Part shown: positions 8,308-16,138 of the stretch, in pieces | Layout of the letters: every line of letters starts with the position of its first letter | Numbering within the stretch: position 1 is the stretch's first letter | Origin: a virus | Length of the DNA stretch: 44,168 nucleotides | IMG/VR virus record: IMGVR_UViG_3300043395_002808 | Coordinates: 1 to 44,168 of that record | Reading direction: 5' to 3' (one strand) | Position numbers and translations under genes: made by a program | Notes under the pieces: model-generated | What the model saw: the letters and a program-made list of their open reading frames with translations, nothing else | The model's database searches: none | Told to the model about the DNA's origin: nothing

Positions 8308-8411
8308 ATCCTCACACGCGCGGGCGCTGTTCGCGTGTTATCTCTGCGCGCCCTTGTGGCGCTTCTCTCACCTCGCCCCTCTGCGGGCTGTGTCTTTAGG
8401 AGTCTTTGAAT

Positions 8412-8897
8412 ATGAGTACTTGGAATAATCAGAATAACGGCGGCGGGTGGGGCTCTGTGCCCTCTGCGCCTATCGGCGGCTCTCCGTGGGATAACTTTGA
8501 GTCTATCGAGCCCGCGAGCGCGCGTAACGGCTACATTCCCGCCGGTCTTGAGGGCGTGCTTGAGGTCATTGATCTCAAGGTCGTAAGCTCTAAGAAAAAC
8601 AATAACCGCCCCGTGTTCATCGCCTCCTTTAAGGCTGTCGCCGTGCCCGGTGTGGAGGTTGGCGTGTGTTGGGATTGGGTCGCTAAGGCTGATGAGCGCC
8701 CCTATCTGATCAATATCAAGGCGCTGATCTGCGCGCTCAATCCGGAGGGCGATCCGCGCTCTTTCGGGCGTGAGGTGATGGACGCGCTGACGGGGCCGGA
8801 TCAGCCGGCGCGCGGTCTGTCTGTGCGATTCCGCTCTGAGTCCATTGAGACTAAGCGCGGCTCTAGCTTCACTAAAATCCATTGGTTCCCCGCGTAA
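8412..8897 (+). CDS. Probable ssDNA-binding protein (DUF669-like)
   Basis: 161 aa from the ATG at 8412, preceded by AGGAG at 8398-8402. A TTG six bases upstream is too close to that site to be the start. The protein opens with an Asn/Gly/Trp-rich flexible segment (STWNNQNNGGGWGS). It then has a beta-rich domain (GVLEVIDLKVVSSKKNNNRP, VFIASFKAVAVPGVEVGVCW) and an aromatic ending, KIHWFPA. This shape and its place between a recombination nuclease and DNA polymerase fit the phage OB-fold/DUF669 type of single-strand binding proteins. The assignment rests on pattern and context. Confidence 0.6.
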   Translation: MSTWNNQNNGGGWGSVPSAPIGGSPWDNFESIEPASARNGYIPAGLEGVLEVIDLKVVSSKKNNNRPVFIASFKAVAVPGVEVGVCWDWVAKADERPYLINIKALICALNPEGDPRSFGREVMDALTGPDQPARGLSVRFRSESIETKRGSSFTKIHWFPA

Positions 8898-8967
8898 GGC
8901 GCCCCTAGCCTCGCTGAGCCTCTAACTCATCACCCTATAAGCGCCTCTGTGCGCGACGGTGGAAAAC

Positions 8968-10884
8968 ATGATTAACTTTGTCCTCGATTGTGAGACTGAA
9001 CTTATAGCGCCGGGGCGGTGTGCGCCGCGCGTGGCGTGTGTGTCCGTGGTGGAGGGTGACGGGGCGCCGGAGCTCCTCACGGCGGCGGAGGCGGTTGAGC
9101 GCCTGCACCTATGGGCTAATAATCCCCTCGCGGGGTGGCTCGTTGGCCATAATATCGCTTTTGATCTTGCGTGTCTGTGTCGCTCTGCGCCGGGGCTCGC
9201 CGCGTGTGTGTGGTCGCTCTATGATGCGGGCCAAGTGTGGGATACGGGGATAAATGAGCGCCTACGCGCTCTCGCGCTTGGGTGGGAAAAGCACCCCGGC
9301 GTTGGGCGCCCTATCGTGTCCGGCGGGGTGTCTCTTGCATCTCTCGCCCTCGCGCTTGTGGGTGTGGATATAGGCGCGTCTAAGAGCTCTGCTGATAGCG
9401 TGCGCTATCAATACGGGCGCTTAGTGGGTGTGCCCTTCGCTGAGTGGAGCGATGAGGCGCGGCGCTATGCGCTCGATGATGCGCGGGTGACTGCGCTTGT
9501 GTGGGCTAAACAGTATGATGATCTGCGCCACGCGGTTAAGAATGTCGGCGTTGAAATAGATGAGCGCGCTACTGTGCGCTCGGGCGGGGCTGTTGTCCTG
9601 CGCTCTTATGCGTCATTCTCGCTTCAATGCGCGGCTGATTTCGCGTTGTTCCATCTGCGGGCGTGGGGGCTCCGTACATCGCCCGAGAGCGTCGAGGCGT
9701 GGCGCGTTGATCTTGAGCGGCGTAAGCGTGAGCTCACGGCGCGGCCCCTCGCGGCGGGGCTGATCCGTGATAATGGGTCTAAAAACGCTAAGGCTATCGC
9801 GGCGGCGGTTGAGCTCTGTTACGGGGTCGCGGCGTGTCCACGCACAGAAAAGGGCGCCCCCTCTACGGCGGGGGAGGTGCTCATATCGAGCGGTGACGCG
9901 ACGCTAAAAGACCTCGGCGCCCTCGCTGAAATAGATAAGCTCTTAGGCACCTTCGGGCCTGTGCTTGAGGGCGCCGCGCGCGGTGTCCTTAATCCCCGGT
10001 GGAATGTGCTAGTAAGGTCGGGTCGCACTTCGTGTACTGATCCTAACCTTCAACAACTGCCCCGCGAGGGTGGCGTTAGAGAGTGCTTTAGGCCGCGCGC
10101 GGGGGCGGTCTATATAGGTGCGGACTACTCAACGGCTGAGCTCGTAGCGCTCGCGCAAGTCTGCCTAGATATGGGCCTATCATCTAAAATGGCTGAGGCG
10201 ATCAATAGCGGGCGCGACCTCCACCTAGCCCTAGCGGCGGATTTGGCTAAGTGCTCGTATGATGAGGCTGTAGCGCGGCGCAAGGCGGGCGACGCTGAGA
10301 TTAAGCGCCTACGCGGGCTCGCCAAAGTGCCTAACTTTGGGCTACCGGGCGGGCTCGGCGTTGAGGGGTTGGTAGGGTTCGCTCAAAACTCCTACGGCGT
10401 CACGCTGAGCCAAAGTGAGGCGGAGGCGCTCCGCGCGGCGTGGTTTAGCGCGTGGCCCGAAATGAAGGGTTATTTTTCGGAGGTGATGCGCGCCGTTGAT
10501 AGGGGGTATGTGATCCAACACCGCACACGGCGCCGGCGCGGGGCTGTGGGGTTTACTGATGGGGCGAATACATACTTTCAAGGGCTCGTGGCTGACGGCG
10601 CAAAAACGGCTCTTATTGAGGTTGTTAAAGGGTGTTGGCTAGATAGCTCATCGCCCCTCTACGGCGCGCGCCCTGTGGCCTTTGTCCATGATGAGATCAT
10701 TTGTGAGTGTCCGGAGGAGCGCGCCCCGGAGGCGGCGGAGGAGCTGGCGCGCGTCATGGTCGCCGCGATGCGTCCCTTTACTCCCGCCGTGTCAATGTCG
10801 GCGGATCCGTGGGCCTCGCGCGTGTGGCGCAAGGGTCTTGAGGGCGAGCGCGACGCTAACGGGCGTTTGGTAATCCTTGACTGA
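8968..10884 (+). CDS. polA: Family A DNA polymerase with 3'-5' exonuclease
   Basis: 638 aa from the ATG at 8968, which has GGTGG just upstream; a GTG at 8959 is the alternative. The N-terminal proofreading exonuclease shows ExoI Asp7/Glu9 (VLDCET), ExoII (LVGHNIAFD, near 60-68) and ExoIII (RYALDDARVT, near 167-175). The polymerase part has RSGRTSCTDPNLQQLP, motif A GADYSTAEL with Asp386, motif B AKVPNFGLPGGLG with Lys453, and motif C FVHDEI (His574-Glu576). In motif B the Tyr that follows Lys by eight positions in E. coli Pol I is Gly461. To my recollection PGG here is common in phage polymerases. There is no 5'-3' exonuclease domain. It is the replicative phage polymerase and the last protein gene of the plus-strand block. 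Confidence 0.95.
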   Translation: MINFVLDCETELIAPGRCAPRVACVSVVEGDGAPELLTAAEAVERLHLWANNPLAGWLVGHNIAFDLACLCRSAPGLAACVWSLYDAGQVWDTGINERLRALALGWEKHPGVGRPIVSGGVSLASLALALVGVDIGASKSSADSVRYQYGRLVGVPFAEWSDEARRYALDDARVTALVWAKQYDDLRHAVKNVGVEIDERATVRSGGAVVLRSYASFSLQCAADFALFHLRAWGLRTSPESVEAWRVDLERRKRELTARPLAAGLIRDNGSKNAKAIAAAVELCYGVAACPRTEKGAPSTAGEVLISSGDATLKDLGALAEIDKLLGTFGPVLEGAARGVLNPRWNVLVRSGRTSCTDPNLQQLPREGGVRECFRPRAGAVYIGADYSTAELVALAQVCLDMGLSSKMAEAINSGRDLHLALAADLAKCSYDEAVARRKAGDAEIKRLRGLAKVPNFGLPGGLGVEGLVGFAQNSYGVTLSQSEAEALRAAWFSAWPEMKGYFSEVMRAVDRGYVIQHRTRRRRGAVGFTDGANTYFQGLVADGAKTALIEVVKGCWLDSSSPLYGARPVAFVHDEIICECPEERAPEAAEELARVMVAAMRPFTPAVSMSADPWASRVWRKGLEGERDANGRLVILD

Positions 10885-10915
10885 GGGGCGCGGGGGCGTT
10901 AGGTTGGGGGCGTGA

Positions 10916-10998
10916 GGCGAGGTGGCGTAAAGGTAGCCGCGCCGGGTTTAGGTTCCGGTGCCCGTTAGGGCGTGCGGGTTCAAGTCCCGCTCTCGCTA
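10916..10998 (+). tRNA. tRNA-Leu, anticodon UAG
   Basis: An 83-nt type II tRNA folds by hand as follows. Acceptor: GGCGAGG/TCTCGCT, with two G-U pairs. D arm: GCG-TAAAGGTAGC-CGC. Anticodon stem and loop: CCGGG-TTTAGGT-TCCGG, anticodon TAG at 10949-10951. Long variable arm: GCCC-GTTA-GGGC. T arm: GCGGG-TTCAAGT-CCCGC. Discriminator A at 10998; no CCA is encoded. The long variable arm and A73 fit leucine. It reads CTA and possibly other CTN codons, and CTA is used freely in the late genes (for example scaffold codon 6 and the first two Leu codons of the sheath). It lies 31 bases after the polymerase gene and just before the convergent hairpin. Confidence 0.93.
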
Positions 10999-11000
10999 TT

Positions 11001-11064
11001 CCGCCCGTTAGGGCTCGCGCCGCTCTTAGCGCGACAACTTGAGCGGCGCGAGCTCTGCGGGCGG
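11001..11064. terminator. Large two-part hairpin at the convergence of the plus and minus blocks
   Basis: CCGCCCG (11001-11007) pairs with CGGGCGG (11058-11064). GCTCGCGCCGCTC (11013-11025) pairs with GAGCGGCGCGAGC (11041-11053). These make 20 perfect pairs with a 5/4-nt internal loop and a 15-nt apical loop. The loop contains the stop codon (11026-11028) of the minus-strand gene, and the right half of the stem is its last coding codons. It lacks a T-run, so it is not a textbook intrinsic terminator. Symmetry and position suggest a bidirectional block to transcription or an RNA-stabilising 3' end. Confidence 0.6.
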
Positions 11065-11292
11065 TGTCTTATCCTCGCAAAGCTCCGCGCGGGGGATCGG
11101 TTCATGTTCTGCGGCGGCGTGTCTATGTAGGCGCTCTAGGCGGCGCTCTAGGCGGTGTGCTGTGTCAAGGGTGCGCGTGATGTGTGTAGGCGCGGGGGTG
11201 AGGCTCACGGGTGGCGCCGGTGGGGGCGGGGTGAGCTCAAGCGCGATCAAGGCGCTACCGGTAAGTAAAATAAGGGTCTGTGTGGTGTTCAT
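11026..11292 (-). CDS. Small protein with N-terminal hydrophobic segment, possible spanin-like lysis protein
   Basis: 88 aa. The N-terminus (TLILLTGSALIALEL) is a short membrane or signal-anchor segment. It is followed by a Pro-rich stretch (TPPPPAPPVSLTPAPT) and then a charged helix (RLERRLERLHRHAAAEHE). There is no lipobox cysteine. It is last in the late operon, overlapping the coiled-coil membrane protein upstream (ATGA). Position and shape suggest a lysis accessory such as a u-spanin or Rz-like protein, but nothing diagnostic is visible. Its 3' end forms half of a large hairpin. Confidence 0.5.
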   Translation of the reverse strand: MNTTQTLILLTGSALIALELTPPPPAPPVSLTPAPTHITRTLDTAHRLERRLERLHRHAAAEHEPIPRAELCEDKTPPAELAPLKLSR

Positions 11293-11555
11293 GGTTGGGC
11301 CCGCTTGTCTAGGTCGCGTAAGATAAACTTAGCCGTTGTGTCGAGCGCCTCAAGGGTTTTCTGTACTTGGCTGAGGTCGCCGTTAAGGCGCGCTTGCTCT
11401 GCCTCTAGGTGCTTTAGCCGTATCTCGATCTCTGCGCGGTTAGCGGCGAGGTTGAGCGCCCACACACTAGCGGGGATTGCAAGCGCGGCGAGCGCCTTTA
11501 GGGCGAGGTCGGTTAGGGCGTTGAGCGTAGCGGTGCGGGGCTCATCGTGGCTCAT
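11289..11555 (-). CDS. Membrane protein with coiled coil, putative lysis accessory
   Basis: 88 aa. One hydrophobic helix lies at about 17-38 (LALKALAALAIPASVWALNL). A heptad-rich charged helix follows at about 40-80 (EIEIRLKHLEAEQARLNGDL, then QVQKTLEALD). The arrangement is like the XhlA type of phage lysis accessory, with the order of membrane and coiled-coil parts reversed. The gene overlaps the holin-like gene upstream by 14 bases and the small gene downstream by 4, so the three form a coupled cassette. Confidence 0.5.
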   Translation of the reverse strand: MSHDEPRTATLNALTDLALKALAALAIPASVWALNLAANRAEIEIRLKHLEAEQARLNGDLSQVQKTLEALDTTAKFILRDLDKRAQP

Positions 11556-11862
11556 CTTTGCGCCCCCCTGCGCCTCGTAGCCGCGCCTTTACTTGAGCGA
11601 TGATCAGCGCGTTAAGCGCCCCCGCCGCCATTCCAAGCGCCCCCCCTGTGAGCGCTCCGCCGGTGCCGTCTAGCGCGGGGTGTACCGCGAGCCCCACGCC
11701 CCCGCCCACCACTAGCGCGGCGACGCGCACAGCTAGGGCGTATCTAGGCCCCTTTTCGGGGTAGCCTTTGATAAGTAGAGCGGGCTTTAAGGCCTCCACT
11801 ACACCCCACGCTATAACGGCGCTGAGAGCCCCTGTTTTGAGGTCGTTTGGGTCTATGTTCAT
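11542..11862 (-). CDS. Putative holin, three predicted membrane helices
   Basis: 106 aa with three hydrophobic stretches at about 12-32, 41-64 and 68-90; the second and third are Gly/Ala rich (LVVGGGVGLAV, GGALTGGALGMAAGA). A basic tail ends RLRGAGGRKDEPR. This is the usual layout of a three-helix holin, with the C-terminus presumably cytoplasmic. It lies just after the last tail gene and before two more small membrane proteins, a classic lysis position. No endolysin is found next to it. Confidence 0.6.
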   Translation of the reverse strand: MNIDPNDLKTGALSAVIAWGVVEALKPALLIKGYPEKGPRYALAVRVAALVVGGGVGLAVHPALDGTGGALTGGALGMAAGALNALIIAQVKARLRGAGGRKDEPR

Positions 11863-11880
11863 CTCTATGCGATCCTCCCG

Positions 11881-12720
11881 CTAAAAGGGGCTAGTGCTGT
11901 CTGTGTCGTTGAGGCTCATGATTAGCCTCACGCCGGCGGCTAGTAGCCGATCTAAGAGCGCTTGTGTGGTGCTGTCCACGCCCGCGCCCGGATAGTATAG
12001 CGGAAAAGGGCCTAGAGTTTGGTCGCCTAGTGAGGGGGTCGCGGGGTCGCCGTCGAATAGGTCGAGCACCTGTAGCCCGTAAGGCTCGCCGCTCGCCGTC
12101 TCGGTGGGGTCGTCGCCCTCGTGGTAGTAAGACGGGGGAATATCTGAGCGGGGCGCCTCTGTGTCGAGCACAAGCGCGGCGGGGTTGTCCACTAACGGCG
12201 CGCGCGTATCGCCCGGCGCGGCTGTAGGCTCGCTCGCTCGCCACGGTACAAGCGAGGCGCGCCCCGTAAGTGCTACGCTGAGCTCTGCGGGGGGCGTGGT
12301 GTGGTGGAGGGTGCGCGCTCGCTCTAGTGTGGCCTCGCCTGTGGTGGCGCTCTGTACTAGATAAAGCGCGGCGGGTTCTCCCTCCGCCTCCCATATAAGC
12401 CACCGTTGAGCCCACCCTGCCTCAATGTCGGGGTGCGTGATGAGCGCGGCGCTTGTGTCTGCGCTGAGCTCTGCGCCCTCAAGGCTGATCTCATAAGGGC
12501 GGTACAGCTCGCGGAGGGTGGCGAGGGTCGCGGGGTAGGTGCCGCGCGCGCTGTAGAGGGTCGCGCGGAGTACGGCGCGTATAATGGCGTCCTGTCCCCG
12601 CGCAAAGCGGGGCAAGGGTAGCCCGTAGAGGTCGCTGAGGCTCGCGAGGTCTGCGCCGCTCGCTGTGGGGGTTAGGGTGGCGGCGCGCGCCTCGCTCATG
12701 CGGTTAGGCGGGGTAAGCAT
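11881..12720 (-). CDS. Tail/baseplate-distal protein, gp48-like N-terminus
   Basis: 279 aa. I take the ATG at 12720 rather than 12699 because GGAGG lies 9 bases before it. The N-terminal part (SGADLASLSDLYGLPLPRF, then QDAIIRAVLRATLYSARGTY) resembles phage baseplate proteins that follow baseplate J. The remainder is Pro/Thr/Asp rich without recognisable motifs and probably extended or beta. It is the last structural gene before the holin-like gene. It could be a baseplate wedge, fibre attachment or fibre tip protein. Confidence 0.5.
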   Translation of the reverse strand: MLTPPNRMSEARAATLTPTASGADLASLSDLYGLPLPRFARGQDAIIRAVLRATLYSARGTYPATLATLRELYRPYEISLEGAELSADTSAALITHPDIEAGWAQRWLIWEAEGEPAALYLVQSATTGEATLERARTLHHTTPPAELSVALTGRASLVPWRASEPTAAPGDTRAPLVDNPAALVLDTEAPRSDIPPSYYHEGDDPTETASGEPYGLQVLDLFDGDPATPSLGDQTLGPFPLYYPGAGVDSTTQALLDRLLAAGVRLIMSLNDTDSTSPF

Positions 12721-13504
12721 GAGCTAAAACCTCCGCGCCCGTGCTGAGGGGCGCCGCTAGGGGTGGAGTGATATTAAGCTCTCGCGCCGTTGTCACCGTG
12801 TAAGCGTAAAGGGCGCCGTTGATCCATGCGCGCCCCGCCGCCTCAAAACCTAGCGTTGTCTCTACCTCGATCACCTCAGCGCCGCGCTCATAGCTCGCGC
12901 TTGTGATTGTCGCGGGCGCTGTGCCTAGCCCTCCTATCACTAGCGCGGCGGCGTCAATGAGCCCCTCAAGCGTGCCCGGTGCGGGTGGGGTGGTGGTGGC
13001 GGTGTCTAGTGGGCGGTCGCTGAGAGCGCGCGCCCCGGTGGCGTAAAGCGCGGGGAATAGGCGCGCGAGCGCGTAGCGGGGGCGGAGGCGCGCGGCGGGC
13101 TCGATAGTGAGCGCCCCCGCTAGGTCTAGCCTTTGGGTGTAGCCCGCGCCGTAGTAGAGGCTGAGGGTGTAGGTGCCGGCGGGGGCGCGTGGGCTAAAGG
13201 CCGTTAAGCGGTCGCGGATCGGGTAGAGGTCGGCGCCCTGCCCTGCGAGCCCGCTATAAAAAAACACCTGCTCACCGGTGTCCGTGCGGGTAATCGAGGC
13301 GCGATAGGGCGCGAGCTCAAGGGGGATTAGCCCGCCTAGCTCAAGGGGCGCGCCGCCGAGATGTGGGAGTGTGCCGGCGCTGAGTAAAAGCACAGTGAGG
13401 GCGCCGTAGGGGTCGCCGTAGCCCTCCTCTAGTAGCGGGGTTAAAGGCTCGGGGTCGCCGAAACCTAGCCCCCCCGCCTCGGGGTCACCGTAGCCTTGTA
13501 GCAT
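12704..13504 (-). CDS. Tail-associated protein with N-terminal G(Y/F)GDP repeats
   Basis: 266 aa. Three copies of G-(Y/F)-G-D-P occur at residues 4-8, 14-18 and 28-32, two reading GYGDP and one GFGDP. A beta-rich domain follows (ASITRTDTGEQVFFYSG, TYTLSLYYGAGYT), then a helix-rich section (LRPRYALARLFPALYATGAR), then a domain ending in TGAEVLAHAYPA. No family is recognised. It sits between the collagen-like fibre gene and the gp48-like gene, so it is probably a fibre or baseplate component. Confidence 0.5.
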   Translation of the reverse strand: MLQGYGDPEAGGLGFGDPEPLTPLLEEGYGDPYGALTVLLLSAGTLPHLGGAPLELGGLIPLELAPYRASITRTDTGEQVFFYSGLAGQGADLYPIRDRLTAFSPRAPAGTYTLSLYYGAGYTQRLDLAGALTIEPAARLRPRYALARLFPALYATGARALSDRPLDTATTTPPAPGTLEGLIDAAALVIGGLGTAPATITSASYERGAEVIEVETTLGFEAAGRAWINGALYAYTVTTARELNITPPLAAPLSTGAEVLAHAYPA

Positions 13505-14610
13505 TAGCCTACCTCACCGATGAGCTCAAGGGTCACACCGTTCATCGCGCCCGCGCTTGTGGCGCCGATAAGCACGCCGAATAGCTGACCGGCGGGCACG
13601 GTCTGATTAACCGTTTTGCTCTCATGTAGTGAGCTGTTGGGGGTCGCCCCCTGCGTGAGTCCTAGTGAGGTAATAATAGAGGCGGCGCCCGCGTTGCCTG
13701 CGCTCGCCCTAAAGGCGGAGGCGCTGATAGTGGCGGGGTAAACGGTCATGCTATTTGTAGCGGCGCCTCCATCAATCGCGCTCGCTGTTAGGTGTGTAAT
13801 GTAGAAGTCATTAACAGCTAAGAACGGCCCGAGCGCCCATATTAGTTTAGTAGGGTTCACCCCTGCGCTTACGGTGCCGCCGTCGTATGTGTGCCATATT
13901 GTCTGAGAGTATGCGCCGCGTGTTGCGCCTGCGGGGCCTGTCGCGCCTGTCGCGCCCGTTGCGCCTGTCGCGCCCGTTGCGCCTGTCGCACCTGCGGGGC
14001 CTGTTGCGCCTGTGGGGCCTGCGGGGCCTGTAGCGCCGTCTGCGCCGTCTGCGCCGTCTGCTCCCTTCACCACGCCCGCGTTGAGCGTGGTGCCGTCGCT
14101 GAGCTCTAGTATTAGCTCGCCGCCGCCGTTTACGCTCGCGGTTTCAATCGTGGTTCCCGAGGTGTCGAGGGTGTCTAGCACCTGCGCGATCTGATCAAGG
14201 GCGCTCCACCACCCACGCGCGCCGATAGCGGGGCGGGTGAGCTCGCGCGCGACGCTCTCTAGGTGGAGGGTCGCTACGGCTGAGGCGGGCGCTAGGCGCG
14301 GGTCGCTCTCGCTCGTTTCGCCGGTCGCGGTGTTGGTGGCGACTAAGAACACCCGCACATCACCCCATACATCATTAACACCGTTTAAGAGCGTGTTTTG
14401 GGCGGTGGGGGTGGCTAGGGTGGCGGTCTGCCCCTCGCGTAGCGTTAAGACGCTCCACGCAAAGCTAAAAGAGGCGCTAGGGTTGGCGCTGTCAACGGCG
14501 CCGCCGTAGAGCTGTAGGCCGCTCAGCGGTAGGGCGCCCGCGCTCTCGGTGCGGTCGCGCGGGGTGGAGGTGATCGGCGATGGGTTAAAACTAGCGTAAG
14601 CGGTGATCAT
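13504..14610 (-). CDS. Tail fibre protein with collagen-like Gly-X-Y stalk
   Basis: 368 aa. An N-terminal beta domain (about 1-130) is followed by a helical stretch and short beta strands. A run of about 16 Gly-X-Y triplets follows at roughly residues 181-231, rich in GAT, GPA and GAD. The C-terminal ~135-aa domain (ITHLTASAIDGG ... GVTLELIGEVG) looks like a beta-sandwich head. Trimeric collagen-like stalks with globular heads are well known in phage fibres and would place this protein at the host contact point. The DNA under the stalk is repetitive (gcgcctgtcgcgcccgttgc), so copy number of the triplets may vary between relatives. Confidence 0.75.
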   Translation of the reverse strand: MITAYASFNPSPITSTPRDRTESAGALPLSGLQLYGGAVDSANPSASFSFAWSVLTLREGQTATLATPTAQNTLLNGVNDVWGDVRVFLVATNTATGETSESDPRLAPASAVATLHLESVARELTRPAIGARGWWSALDQIAQVLDTLDTSGTTIETASVNGGGELILELSDGTTLNAGVVKGADGADGADGATGPAGPTGATGPAGATGATGATGATGATGATGPAGATRGAYSQTIWHTYDGGTVSAGVNPTKLIWALGPFLAVNDFYITHLTASAIDGGAATNSMTVYPATISASAFRASAGNAGAASIITSLGLTQGATPNSSLHESKTVNQTVPAGQLFGVLIGATSAGAMNGVTLELIGEVG

Positions 14611-14612
14611 GT

Positions 14613-16136
14613 TTAGATGCTCGCGCGGTTGGTAAGGCGGAGGTTAAAGGCTATATGTAAAATAATGTCCCCGTCGCCGTTAGGTGTGGGGCCGTCGCTG
14701 TTCTCGCCAAAGCGGAGCGCATAAGCTAGCGCCAAATCCGCGACCGGCGAGCCTCCATAGGTGGTTGAGTATTCAAAATCAGCTACGCGCGCGTAGTCGT
14801 TTAGGCGTGTGTCGAGGTCGTCGCTATAGTCGAGGGTGCTATTACGCACTAAGCGCGAATATGAAAACATACGCGGCGAATAGCTCGCGGAGGTCATACC
14901 GTCGCGGGGGTCATCGTGGCTAATCGGCGTGATCCTCTCGCCCACTACAAAAGCGCTATTAAGCGCGGTGCTGAGTGCGAAGGTGATAACGGGGCGGCTA
15001 AACAGGTTGATCGCCTCTGTAGAGCTGGCGAAGGCGGCGCCGTTAAATGCGCCTGTGCCGCTGATGTGTGTGCGGTCAAAGCTGAGCCCCACGCCGAGCC
15101 CGCTAACGCCGTCGGGGTGGCTCGTTCTAAAGGCGGTTTCAAGTGATGCCTGTTGAGTGCCCGTGTTGTAGATCATGCGGGCGTGTAAAAGTAGGGTGTA
15201 CTCGTCTGTAGCGCCCTGTGTGTCGAGCTCTAGCGCTGTGGTGCGTGTGTTTAGGGCGCTGATCCGTCCGTTGTGGTCGTCGAGCTCCGCCGCCGCGCCG
15301 TCGAGGGAGTAGCGGGGGGTGCCTCTCCATGTGTCCGCCGTGGCGGGTGTGGTGGTGTCCTCGCTCCCCTTGTGTAAGAGCCTGTAGAGCTGAGCGCGGA
15401 GGCTCGCTAGGTGCTCTATGAGGCCGTATGAGCGCCCGCTGTGAAAAGCTAGCGTAGTCATGCGGTCATTCATCGCTAGGCGTGCGGCGGTGTCGAGCCC
15501 CTCAAGTGATGAGACGCGCGTGTCTGCGGCGCTAAGTGCATGATAAAAAGTACCGTAGGCGATCACCCCGCCGGTGACGGTGTAGGTGAAAAGCGCTACC
15601 CACACGCTCTCACCGCTGTTAGCGGGTGATGATGAGCCTTTAACGGCGCGGAGCTCTACGCGCTCGCGCTCGCGGGTGGCAATAGTGGCGCTTACCTCAG
15701 CGTTAAGGCTCACGCTCCACTTACGCCGCGCGTCGGGGTCGGTGGTGATAAGCACATAGCGCGCCCATACCGTGTAAAGCTGTGCGTTATCGCGTAGCCC
15801 GCTAATGTCTAGGGGGTGGTTAGGGTGGTCGGTGTCGGCGCTGTTAAAACGCACTATGCGCGCTTCCGGTGCGGCGGTTTGTCCTCCGCTGAGCGCCGCC
15901 CCGCCCTGTGTGAGCTCTAAGTAGCTAAAGGTGCTCAGCGTAAGGGTGCCTAGCGTGTGATCGTAGGTTGGGATCGGTAGGCTGAGGAGGCCGCCGCGCC
16001 CGCGCGGGGTATCCGTTGCGGCGCCTCCAAGCTCAGCGCCCACGGCGCGGCGCATATGCTCATAAGTGAGCCCCTGTAGTGCTAGGGTGTCGATGAGCTC
16101 CGCCCGCTCTAAGGGCTCTAGGCGTACTTTATCCAT
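14613..16136 (-). CDS. Large tail fibre or fibre-connector protein
   Basis: 507 aa. The N-terminus (MDKVRLEPLERAELIDTLAL) precedes a beta-rich domain with YTVWARYVLITTDPDARRKW. A middle helical zone with coiled-coil character follows (DDHNGRISALNTRTTALELD). The C-terminal domain of about 180 residues ends IAFNLRLTNRASI. It lies directly downstream of baseplate J with 2 bases between, the usual position for the fibre or its adaptor. No specific fibre family is recognised. Confidence 0.6.
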   Translation of the reverse strand: MDKVRLEPLERAELIDTLALQGLTYEHMRRAVGAELGGAATDTPRGRGGLLSLPIPTYDHTLGTLTLSTFSYLELTQGGAALSGGQTAAPEARIVRFNSADTDHPNHPLDISGLRDNAQLYTVWARYVLITTDPDARRKWSVSLNAEVSATIATRERERVELRAVKGSSSPANSGESVWVALFTYTVTGGVIAYGTFYHALSAADTRVSSLEGLDTAARLAMNDRMTTLAFHSGRSYGLIEHLASLRAQLYRLLHKGSEDTTTPATADTWRGTPRYSLDGAAAELDDHNGRISALNTRTTALELDTQGATDEYTLLLHARMIYNTGTQQASLETAFRTSHPDGVSGLGVGLSFDRTHISGTGAFNGAAFASSTEAINLFSRPVITFALSTALNSAFVVGERITPISHDDPRDGMTSASYSPRMFSYSRLVRNSTLDYSDDLDTRLNDYARVADFEYSTTYGGSPVADLALAYALRFGENSDGPTPNGDGDIILHIAFNLRLTNRASI

Positions 16137-16138
16137 TT

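Noticed and set aside
8314-8338. Hairpin ACACGCG...CGCGTGT after the nuclease gene as a terminator
   Set aside because: Seven-base stem with an 11-base loop and no T-run; the downstream gene appears to belong to the same block.
10916-10998. The tRNA gene as a phage attachment site
   Set aside because: No integrase, excisionase or second copy of the tRNA end was found in the window; the intact tRNA with matching codon use is better explained as a translation aid.
13918-14070. Regular short repeats that could suggest a CRISPR array
   Set aside because: Repeat period is only 9-18 bp, there are no unique spacers, and the reading frame through it is an uninterrupted collagen-like stalk.
13891-14109. 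Plus-strand open frame rich in cysteine, looking like a metallothionein-like protein
   Set aside because: It is the antisense reading of the collagen-like Gly-X-Y repeats of the fibre gene; the periodic cysteines come from the repeat, and there is no ribosome binding site or neighbouring gene on that strand.
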